Positions 50,796 through 60,645 of a stretch of DNA of 64,000 nt are shown here, one piece after another. The notes under the pieces were generated by a model. It ran no database searches and had not been told where the DNA came from. It saw only the letters and a program-made list of their open reading frames with translations. Location of the stretch: the NCBI GenBank assembly GCA_963402885.1, contig OY727097.1, forward strand, positions 186,001 through 250,000, written 5' to 3'. The stretch's first letter is position 1. Each line of letters starts with the position of its first letter. The translations under genes and the position numbers were made by a program. This DNA is from Antedon bifida (Eukaryota > Echinodermata > Crinoidea > Comatulida > Antedonidae).

Positions 50796-53700
50796 ATGAT
50801 GAAAACACATAAAAATAATACATACATTATCGGAAATAAAATGAAATACATTGTTCTCTTGGTAAGTATTATTGCATCTGTAAGAGGGATAGAAAATGAA
50901 GAACCGAGCAGAGTCAATAACAACCAGTCATTGGTGTTAGGAGGTCTATTTTGTCCTTATGAACAATCAGAGGTTTACAATTGTGACTGGAAAAACGGAA
51001 CACCACAGGAAAAATGTACACAATTTCTGATACCATTTTTTCTAGCCTCGACGGTAGCGAAATTTGCGGTTGATGAAATCAACATTAATGGATCACTTTC
51101 TAGAAAGCTTGAGTACAAACCTGTTCAGCATTGTGGTTCAGCCGTAGCCAGTGTTGAAGGAATGTCCCGTGTATTGGAGAATGATAATCTAAAAGTTATC
51201 ATAGCCGGGGAAGTATCTGAAAACTTTATAAGAGTTGGACAGATGGCCTCGGTATATAACATACCCATTATTGCTCCGTACGCTACTAGTGATACCTTCT
51301 CGAAGCACATTGACAGCATATATTGGACTTCCTTTCGGACTGTACCCAGTGATAACCATCAGTCAAAGGCGTTGGCCAAACTTTCATTTCATTTTGATTG
51401 GAAATGGGTTGGAATGGTTGCAATAGATGACGAATATGGCCGAACTGGGCTAAGAGGAATTGTAAAGGAATTTCAAAAATACAATAAAAATAAAGATGAA
51501 GTACCGATCTGCGTTGCTTTTCAGTTTTACATCGATAAAAACAATTTTAACGAGAGTATCGATACTTTCTTTAACATAATGAACAAAACAAGAAATGTGG
51601 ACGTAGTATATTTCTATACACATTATTCTATGGACATTCATGGATTTTTCAGCAGAGCTGACGACTTTACAATTAATCGTGAGTATTATATTTAATTGGT
51701 AGGAATTGGGTTTGCACAATAATGCAGGCAATGGTCTAATGTGCCTCTTTTAAATTACTGATACACTGTTTGGCAGTATAGCTTTTTGAAACCATCATTC
51801 CCTATTTAATATTATTGTTTTTTGTTCACATTAATATATAGCATGTGTTTGGATTGCTTCAGAGGGATGGACAGATATAGCACCAGACATTTACGACTAT
51901 AACGTCGTCGCGTCTGTCCTTGGGATAGACGTTCAATACCAAAAAATACCTAATCTGTTCAAGTTTACTTCGGCATGTGATGCGTTCATGAGCAATACTG
52001 ACACGCCATCCACCCCCGACTTCCAATTGTGGTTGTGCCAAAATATCTACTCGTTAAATGAGTACTGTGATCTTTGTTCAACCACTTTTGTTGAAAAGAA
52101 AACCGCTGTTGATGTAAATGAAGTACTTGAGGCCAATATGGACTATATGGCTTATACAACGTACATTGCAGTGCAAGCTATTTATCAGTCAATTAAAGAT
52201 ATTGAACATTGTCATTACCAAGCAGGCTTACATGATGAGGGTTGTCCAAATATCACCAATTTGTATCCATGGCAATTAATGCTGTACCTAAAAAATGCAA
52301 ACTTCACCGACAATAATGGTAGTTATTATCAATTTACCGAAAATCAAGATCTTAGCCCTTTGTACATCTACAGAAATACTCAAATTAGAAAAGAAAAACC
52401 TCGCTTGCTTACTATAGGCTCGTATTACCTCGATTCGAACAATGATGTTATGTTTAGTATCAACGAATCAGTTATAATGTGGAACCGTACTGGAGGGCAG
52501 GTATACCTTGTTTTCTATTTAAAGTACAAAATGTAGTTTTACCATGTGTGTTGTTAGATTTTCTTGGTTAACTTACGATTATCTATTTGTTTCACATCAT
52601 AGTTGATTTTATTCTTATTTGTATACTTGCATATATTAGGCATATTTTATTCTTATTTTTATACGTATGCATACACTTTTGTTCAAAATTTAGGTACCAA
52701 AAGGACGCTGTAGCAACAGCGATTGTCTACCTGGACAATGGATACTAAAAAGTCATATTATCTGTTGCTTTGATTGCTATCCTTGTCCCCCAAACGCCGT
52801 ATCTTATGGTAACAGTAAGTGTTAATTGTGATATGTTTTATTTATTTATTTGTTGTTCATTCTGTCTTAATACTGAATGACACTTTCCAAAGTAGTTCAG
52901 CAAGGAACACTATACTCAAAAATCATTATACTGTAAATGCATTTGCCTTTTGATGGTGGTTTGTAGATTGTCAAGCATTATAAATCAACTAATGTAAATT
53001 TTCTTTCTGTTTTTCAGACACTCCAAGCTGTTCTGAATGTTCAAATAAAGAATATGCAAACGATGCCAAAACTGAATGCATACCAAAGAAACAAGGCGTA
53101 ATACATTATAATAGCAGTGCCGGTGTAGCTTTAGTTTTGTTCAGTTGTAGCGGCAGTGTAGCATCAGTTATAATAGGAGTTGTATTTTACTACAAACGAG
53201 AAACTCCTTTGATTAAGGCATCGAGTATATCTCATAGCTTAGCTTTAGTCATCGCAATCGCTTTGAGTTTCCAGACAGTGTTCTTTTATGTTGGAGAACC
53301 AAACGATATTACCTGCATATTCAAATCCATTGTCGACCGAGTTCATCTGACATTTGTGATTAGTATCTTCTGTGCCAAGCTATGCATAATTGATAGAGTG
53401 TTTAAATCAAATGTGATAGATATCTCAAAGAAAGTTAAACACACAACATGGGTTGCTGTCGTTGCGTTAACATTCATTCATCTCATATTCAATATCATCT
53501 ACCAATGTGTAGATCCGAGTAAAGCAGAACAAGATTTATCTTACATTCGTACAATGCCGATTTACTGCACAATGTCAACGTCAACATTTCTAACAGTAGC
53601 AATATTCCATTTTTTATTGTCTGCTGCTTGCTTTATCTTTTCATTTCGCGCGCGATTTTTGCCAAAACGATTCCAAGATACCCGTCTGCTCTGGTTCATT

Positions 53701-53937
53701 ATGTTTACAATGTGTCTTTTGCTCTTTCTTTCAATTCCCGCGCATTTCATACCAGCGTCCGATTTAAGCAGACAAACCATTGACGCCATGTTTTTACTGC
53801 TTTTTAACTATTTCATCCTAATGGCGTACCATTCCATCAAAATTTACATTACAATATTTAAACCTGTTGTAAATACTAGGCAATATTTTATGCAAAGATT
53901 TCGCAACAAGAATGCCACCAAAACTAAACAAAACTAG
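50796..53937 (+). CDS. class C GPCR (CaSR/V2R/T1R-like), receptor 1
   Basis: Exons 50796-51678, 51842-52500, 52694-52814, 53018-53937; 860 aa. The signal peptide probably starts at the Met at 50841 (MKYIVLLVSIIASVRG). The Venus-flytrap domain follows: LGGLFCPYEQSEVYNCDW, IPIIAPYATSDTFSK, FRTVPSDNHQSKALAKL, WKWVGMVAIDDEYGRTG, CVWIASEGW, then WQLMLYLKNANFTDNNG. The Asp of PSD, Tyr of DDEYGR and Glu of ASE correspond to alpha-amino-acid contact residues in CaSR-type receptors. A nine-cysteine domain (about 515-585) precedes the 7TM region (FFYVGEPNDITC, LPKRFQDTRLLWFIMF, IKIYITIFKPVVNTRQ). The cytoplasmic tail is only about 25 residues, as in V2R and T1R chemoreceptors rather than CaSR. An amino-acid or peptide chemoreceptor is plausible; the ligand is unknown. 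Confidence 0.93.
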
Positions 53938-54060
53938 CATTATGCCTATGTATAAAGTTTCTTTAAAATATATATTTTAAGACCAAAAACTGTATAGAAA
54001 AAGCAAAAAAATACAAAATTAAAATAACGCCTTGTGGGCGCTGACTATCCGGAAACCGAA

Positions 54061-54066
54061 AATAAA
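54061..54066 (+). terminator. poly(A) signal, GPCR receptor 1
   Basis: AATAAA 124 bp after the stop and 164 bp before the start of receptor 2, so the intergenic space between the receptors is very short. Confidence 0.5.
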
Positions 54067-54229
54067 ATGCTCATAATGAAAGTAACAATTCAAAATGTAT
54101 TACAAAAACATAGCTAATCTATACCCGTCGTCGTTTAGATTTTAGTTTATACTAACTAACCATTAGTGAATGTAATTTGTCTTAGACTAAATGAACAAGC
54201 TTATGACACACGTTTAATGTAAAATAAAA

Positions 54230-57200
54230 ATGAAGTGTACAATAATCTTCTTTATGATTGGACTGGCAGAATGCGTTGAGAAAAGCAACCATGAGTTCAT
54301 CTTAGGAGGATTGTTCAGTCCTTACACACATTCAGAGGTATACGATTCCAACTGGAAACATGGACAACCAAAAGAAAAATGCATTAATTTTCAGATTTCA
54401 GATTTTCTAGCCTCTATGGCAGTACAGTTTGCTGTCGAAGACATAAACAAGAACGGATCTCTTCCTATTGTTCTAAAATACCAAGACATACATCATTGCG
54501 GATCGGAAGTGGCAAGTGTTGAAGGAATGCTCGAACTTCTAGAAACAAATCCAAAGGTTATAGTTGCAGGAGAGATATCTCAAAATTTTGTTCTAATTGG
54601 CCAGCTAGCTGCCTTATACAACATACCCATTATTGCTCCCTTTTCTACGAGTGATACCTTTTCTAAATATATGGATACCTATCAAACTACTTTCCGAACT
54701 ATTCCAAGTGATGGTCATCAGGCTAATGCACTGGCCAAATTGGCTTCTCGTTTTGATTGGAAATGGATCGGGGCTGTTGGAATTGACGATGAATATGGCC
54801 GAAACGGACTCGATGAAGTTGTACGGATAATCAAACAAAACGGAGGATGTATTGCATTCCATGTGTACATTCGAGAGACCAATTTCCTCCACGATATCGC
54901 CAATTTGTTTGACACAATGAATAATAAAACAATGAATTTGGAGGTTGTTTACTTGTTCACGACATCAAATATGGATATTCATAAATTTTTTGAGAAAGCT
55001 GATGAGCATAATGTTAAACGTAAGATTTGCTTATAATTATACTGAAATTATCTGTATTTTGGTATCATACTCGTTTTCGTTATTATCACAAAATGTTGCA
55101 ACAAACTATATGCCTAATTATGTAATTCCTTATATTTATTTATCTTTTTATTTCGTAATACCATAATAATCTTCTAATTATGCATAGCAAATATATATCA
55201 TAGGCCTACTTAACCAAAAAAACAAAAAGAAACTAAGAAAGTATCATACAGAAAAATAAACATATATATATATTATGTGAAGAAGTTTGTTATAACATTT
55301 TATATCCTCAGCGTGTGTTTGGATTGCATCAGAAGCTTGGATAGACACCTCAGCTGAGTTCTATCGCTATAATTCCGTAGCATCGATAATAGGAGTTGGT
55401 ATTAAGCATACAGTTTTACGAAACCTGTTGAAATATACTTCCGCGTGTGATGCTTATAAAAGGAATAACAATACGTTATCTACTGAAGATTTACGGGAAT
55501 GGTTATGTACAATTCATTCCTTAAACAAGACATGTGACCTCTGTTTAGAAGACTTTCCAGAAGATCAAGATGTGAATGAATTGATTGATTCAAATCATTT
55601 CTTTCGTTATTTTTCACATACGTCATATTTGGCTATACAAGCAATTGCAACGGCGCTGAAAGATGTTGCAGCTTGCACAGAGGATACAGCAATACTTGAT
55701 CTGGGATGTCCTGATATTACCAATCTATCATCATGGCAGCTAATGCTTTATCTACAAAATGCAAATTTTACGGACAACCATGGCAACTTTTTCCAGTTTA
55801 CAAACAACCGTGACCTCCGACCATCTTACATTTACAGAAATACTAAAATAAAGGCAGGGCGTCCTGAATTAGTAACTGTCGGTTTTTATGGAATAGATAC
55901 AGACAACAGAATTATATTTGATTTAAATGATACTGCTATAAGCTGGAGCAGCCTTGGAGGACAGGTAAAGAGTTATAGCAACTCACTTCTACTACTTCTC
56001 TTCTTGCTTTATATTATCTCGTACTCGTCGTTTGCTTTTTTTTTTATTTGATTGTTTTCTGGAGTACAACCATTATAACTTTGCCTTCTTTTGTCTAGCA
56101 AGAAACGAAACTATTGTTATACTGTTATACTACTGTTTATTGTTATAGCCAAACAGTAAATAATTTACCTTTAATGTTTACATTTTTAATACTAGAAACC
56201 AAGAGGCAGGTGTAGTTCTGATTGTTCTCCCGGGGAACAGACTGTAGGTGGTTCTAAAGAGAGTTATGCTTGCTGTTTTTTATGTATCCCTTGTCCACCA
56301 AATACAATTTCGACAACCATTAGTAAGTTACTGTGTTTTTTGTTTTTTTTTATTGAAACAATCATCACCCTTGTGCTATTGAAAACCTATGAATTGTGTT
56401 ACTTTTTCAGATTCGCCTAGTTGTTCCGAGTGCTTAAACCAAACCTATGCAAACCATGCACAAACTGACTGCATACCAAAGAAACTAGGCGTAATACATT
56501 ATAATAGCAGTGCCGGTGTAGCATTAGTTTTGTTCAGTTGTAGCGGTAGTGTAGCATCAGTTATAATAGGAGTTGTATTTTACTACAAACGAGAAACTCC
56601 TTTGATTAAGGCATCGAGTATATCTCATAGCTTAGCTTTAGTCGTAGCAATCGCTTTGAGTTTCCAGACAGTGTTCTTTTATGTTGGAGAACCAAACGAT
56701 ATTACCTGCATATTCAAATCCATTGTCGACCGAGTTCATCTGACATTTGTGATTAGTATCTTCTGTGCCAAGCTATGCATAATTGATAGAGTGTTTAAAT
56801 CAAATGTGATAGATATCTCAAAGAAAGTTAAACACACAACATGGGTTGCTGTAGTTGCGTTAACAATCACGCATCTCATTTTCAACATCATCTACCAATG
56901 TGTAGATCCGAGTAAAGCAGAACAAGATTTATCTTACATTCGTACAATGCCGATTTACTGCACAATGTCAACGTCAACATTTCTAACAGTAGCAATATTC
57001 CATTTTTTATTGTCTGCTGCCTGCTTTATCTTTTCATTTCGCGCGCGATTTTTGCCAAAACGATTCCAAGATACCCGTCTGCTCTGGTTCATTATGTTCA
57101 CAATGTGTCTTTTGCTCTTTCTTTCAATTCCCGCGCATTTCATACCAGCGTCCGATTTAAGCAGACAAACCATTGACGCCATGTTTTTACTGCTTTTTAA

Positions 57201-57330
57201 CTATTTCATCCTAATGGCGTACCATTCCATCAAAATTTACATTACAATATTTAAACCTGTTGTAAATACTAGGCAATATTTTATGCAAAGATTTCGCAAA
57301 AAGAATGCCACCAAAACTAAACAGAACTAG
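54230..57330 (+). CDS. class C GPCR (CaSR/V2R/T1R-like), receptor 2
   Basis: Exons 54230-55019, 55312-55964, 56196-56322, 56411-57330; 829 aa, with the same intron phases as receptor 1. Signal peptide MKCTIIFFMIGLAECVE, then the flytrap domain (FILGGLFSPYTHSEVYDSNW, FRTIPSDGHQANALAKLASR, WKWIGAVGIDDEYGRNG, CVWIASEAW, WQLMLYLQNANFTDNHG), nine-Cys domain (GRCSSDCSPG, CCFLCIPCPP, SCSECLNQTYANHAQ) and 7TM region. The ectodomain has clearly diverged from receptor 1, while the 7TM exon is almost identical at the DNA level (about 15 differences by eye over about 850 bp). It lies 292 bp downstream of receptor 1 in the same orientation, a tandem duplicate. A likely poly(A) signal is at 57440. Confidence 0.93.
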
Positions 57331-57439
57331 CATTAGGCCTATGCCTATGTATAGTGACCAAAAATATTTAAAGACCAAAAACACTTGCACTTCTTGCATA
57401 CTCAAAATAATGGATAAATGTAGGCTTATAGTAACAAAA

Positions 57440-57445
57440 AATAAA
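57440..57445 (+). terminator. poly(A) signal, GPCR receptor 2
   Basis: AATAAA 110 bp after the stop of receptor 2. Confidence 0.5.
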
Positions 57446-57540
57446 TAATTCGGGCATACGTAGAATTTGACGGTGTGGCGTTATAGTTTCTGTGTAATGT
57501 ACCGTAATTCACAACTAGCATTATGCGTCATATTATTTAA

Positions 57541-57886
57541 AGATGTATTGTCCCCCAAACAAATGAAAAATGAAGATTAATAAAATCAGACTTTGAATAC
57601 GCCATTTTGTAATTTTAACAAAGTTAATCACTTCCGTAGAAAAAAAACCCGAAAAAATAATGTTTTCAGTTAAAAAATGACAAAATAAATGGTTAAACTC
57701 AACCAAAAACCCATTGGCTGGCAGCCAATTTGACTATTTTTTGCTTTAAATTACAGTTTTTTCAGGTAAATAATTTTTTTTTCGGCCCAATGTTTGGTCA
57801 AAGTGAATAACTATTATGCGACATTATAATGGCATATTCAACAAAAAAATGTAAAGAAAATATTTTTTCAGGGGGACAATACATCT
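57541..57886. mobile_element. TTAA-flanked MITE (family 1)
   Basis: AGATGTATTGTCCCCC and GGGGGACAATACATCT termini with TTAA at both edges (57537-57540, 57887-57890). Same orientation as the 17.9 kb copy. Confidence 0.88.
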
Positions 57887-58084
57887 TTAAAAGACAAAAA
57901 AAGAAATTGTATTGTAATAGTAAAAACACTTGCACTTGCATATACTCAAAATAATCGATACAATATGCAGTAATGAACAAAATAATAATTCGGGCGTAAT
58001 TAGAATGGTCGATGGTGTGGCAGTCATTGCTTCACTCAGTTTTTTAATATTGTGGTTTTAGAAATTGTTTTATACTACACTAGA

Positions 58085-58340
58085 TTTATAAAGCGCTTTT
58101 CCAAAAAAAAAAAAGACCAAAGCGCTGTACAATAATTAGAGCAGTAGCCTATACAAGGACAAATAGAACATCTAAATTATTTCTTAAGGAAAAGAAAACT
58201 GTTTAACAATTTCTTAAAACATTGGAGCTATACGCACATTAATAGGTAAATTATTCCATAACTTATAGGTCCAATGACAGAAAATGATTTATCACCAAAT
58301 AGTCTAGTTTTAATGTGATAGGCCATGTCAGGACAATTGA
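58085..58340 (-). mobile_element. LINE 3' fragment
   Basis: Minus strand: GDKSFSVIGP and, in another frame, KLWNNLPINVRIAPMF form an RT C-terminus, ending in GTACAGCGCTTTGG and AAAGCGCTTTATAAATCTAG. Lies between receptor 2 and the broken third receptor. Confidence 0.65.
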
Positions 58341-58493
58341 AATAACGCCTTGTGGCGCTAACTAAAACCGAAAATAGAATACTCACAAGCAAAGTAACGA
58401 ATAAAATACCGTAACTAATCTATGAGCATTAGTTTCGAGTTTAGTAATGTGGGCCTTCTATAATTGAAGTTGAATTTCTATCCAATTCTACAG

Positions 58494-58670
58494 CTGCAAA
58501 GTGTAGACGCAATGTTTTTACTATTTTTTAACTATTTCATCTTAATGGCGTATCATTCAATCAAAATTTACATCATAATCTTTAGGCCTAAACCTGTTGT
58601 AAATACTAGGCTACATTTTAAAAATGTCGATAATACGAGAAATATAAACGTCTATATCATGAACTATTGA
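58494..58670 (+). pseudogene. broken class C GPCR, TM7 and tail fragment
   Basis: The frame reads LQSVDAMFLLFFNYFILMAY, then HSIKIYIIIF and KPVVNTR, matching the TM7 region and tail of the two receptors upstream, then diverges to a stop. The rest of the 7TM region and the ectodomain are missing. The DNA just upstream (58335-58410) resembles the intergenic DNA after receptor 1 (54024-54090), so the locus is rearranged. An AG precedes the fragment, so use as a terminal exon cannot be excluded, but no upstream exons are seen. Confidence 0.75.
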
Positions 58671-59666
58671 ATTGTTTTGCTCAAATCATATGAAAGAAAA
58701 TGAATGGGGAAAATCAGAATAACATTTGAATATATAGGCCTATATATAAGAAAGATGTATAATATAATTGTATTGATGAAGATGAAATGAATAAAAGTTA
58801 ACGCCAAAAAAGAATTTCACAAAGTATAAAAACTGCTAGCATACAACATAAAACTTTATATGCTTCTATTTAATAATAAATCTTGCAACTTCTGTAACGA
58901 GCTTTTGTCTACTTTAATCATTGATAGTTGGCGACTCCTGTCTGTAATAATACAACGTCATGAACGCATAAAACAACCATACTAAACCTTTTTTACTTAA
59001 TAAAATATAGTAATAATTGTATAGTAATAATATATTTTTGTTCAGTACTATCAAAGTAAACCTGTTAAATTCTGTGTTTTTTAATTTTTAATTTATTTAA
59101 TTTTAATTTTATTCCACAATTACAGGATGCCTTGAAGAGTATATGATGAGTTTGTGACAGTGGCTCTGTGTGAACTAGTACACCCCTACCCCTTAATGTA
59201 AATTAAATAGGCCTACTAATTAATGAAGAGTATTAATTACTATATCATCTGTTAAGTTACCGCTCGTCTGTGTAATTTGGCCTTTACTATCATCTGTTTT
59301 TATTCACACCTACCTGCTTTACTGTAACAGAAATCGATAGATACATTTCGATTGTCATGTTCTTTTCAAAATAAACGAAGCTTTAAGAAATTGATAATTT
59401 CCGCTTTTTATTGGATTTAGTCGTATCATGCACCGGAAGGAATGATGAGAATTAATCACCAATTAATGTAACGTCACTCATGCGTACCAAACCACATCAG
59501 ATGACTTGAATCTAACAGAGATGATAATGACCAAATTATAAACAAACAAGTCTACAGTAAATTTACTATGTTGATACCCTTAACATGCATTTGCCATTTA
59601 AGAAGTATCCAGCTAATACGCCTAGCTGGGCCTGTCCCAACGATGGGGGAACTGGTGGTCATATTA

Positions 59667-59880
59667 GGAGTGGAGTTGTGGCTTGGTGGTTATGATGCAA
59701 GGGTCCTGGGTTCAAGTCCCGTCACATGTCAGGATTTTTTCTAAGGACAAAATTACAACTCCACTCCCAAAGACTTGTAATAAGACTTGTGTATAATATG
59801 TTTGTCTTGTGAACCTCTGAGGGTCCCTAATAATCAGCAATTGCTGGATGGATTAAATATGGTGTAAAAAAAAATATATA
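59667..59880 (+). mobile_element. tRNA-derived SINE (family 3), anticodon region deleted
   Basis: GGAGTGGAGTTGTGGCTTGG head and GGGTTCAAGTCCC B box. Compared with the 29.6 kb copy it lacks about 20 bases between TTATGATGC and AAGGGTCC, which removes the anticodon-arm equivalent. Confidence 0.8.
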
Positions 59881-60344
59881 TACTGTAACTGTATATATAA
59901 ATTTTAGTGACTTCATTTTGATGCCTGGAAGATTATTATATACTTTATAGAATACAAAACGCTATTGGTCTCAGCACAACCCCCTTTGACGATTCACTTT
60001 GAATCGGTGGCACTCAATATTTACCAAAAAACAGAACAGAACATATTGAGAAAAAGAAAACATGAATTAACTTAAGCGGACTAAACAAAACTATAAAACT
60101 CAATTTTTTTATAATTTCACCCATAATATACCGTTTCAAATCTATGTGGTGGCGCTATAGCAACTTTTTGCAGAGAGAGACAAGAAGAAAAGACAACAAC
60201 CAGAGTCCTGTCCTCCGCCGAGTCGCTTCCCGCGCGCTTTATGCTTTAGTTGAAAATCATCCAGTATTGTTTCGATTTGTTTGTTTATTAATACAAATTA
60301 AAATAAAGGTAATAACCTTTATTTTGAGACATAATATGAAGTAT

Positions 60345-60560
60345 AATATAGGCCTACTCTCTAGGCTAGCTCTAGGCCTAGAGTAGAGGGTTGGGTAGGC
60401 TCCTCCTGGCCTAGCCTAGCTACCAGAGAGTATCACCAGACTAGGCTTTAGCCTTTGTCAGGCGACTTTGTTAGATTTCTATATTATAGGCCTAGACTAG
60501 TGTAAGCCTAGTAGTAGTAGTACCTTAGGTAGGGCCTAGTCCAGACCTAGTATTCTATGA
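60345..60560. repeat. TAGGCCTA-rich island upstream of STAG coding exon 1
   Basis: Clustered GGCCTA, CTAGGC and GCCTAG words, between the probable noncoding first exon and the first coding exon of STAG. Confidence 0.65.
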
Positions 60561-60645
60561 TGCTATTATTTATTCACCATCAACAGTCCTATTATTATCA
60601 TCAATAATATTGCTATTGTTTTATTGGTTTATTTTTAGGGTAATT

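Larger units (their letters stand above)
58700..60640. other. intergenic DNA upstream of STAG
   Basis: Contains the family 3 SINE (59667-59880), a GC-richer stretch near 60170-60240 likely to be the STAG promoter or 5' UTR, and a TAGGCCTA island. No other gene seen. Confidence 0.5.

Noticed and set aside
53562-53789. 75-codon minus ORF present twice (also 56955-57182)
   Set aside because: Antisense shadow of the GPCR 7TM exon; it repeats only because the exons are nearly identical.
60144-60386. 80-codon plus ORF upstream of STAG
   Set aside because: No homology and no link in frame to the first STAG coding exon; more likely promoter and 5' UTR running into the TAGGCCTA island.
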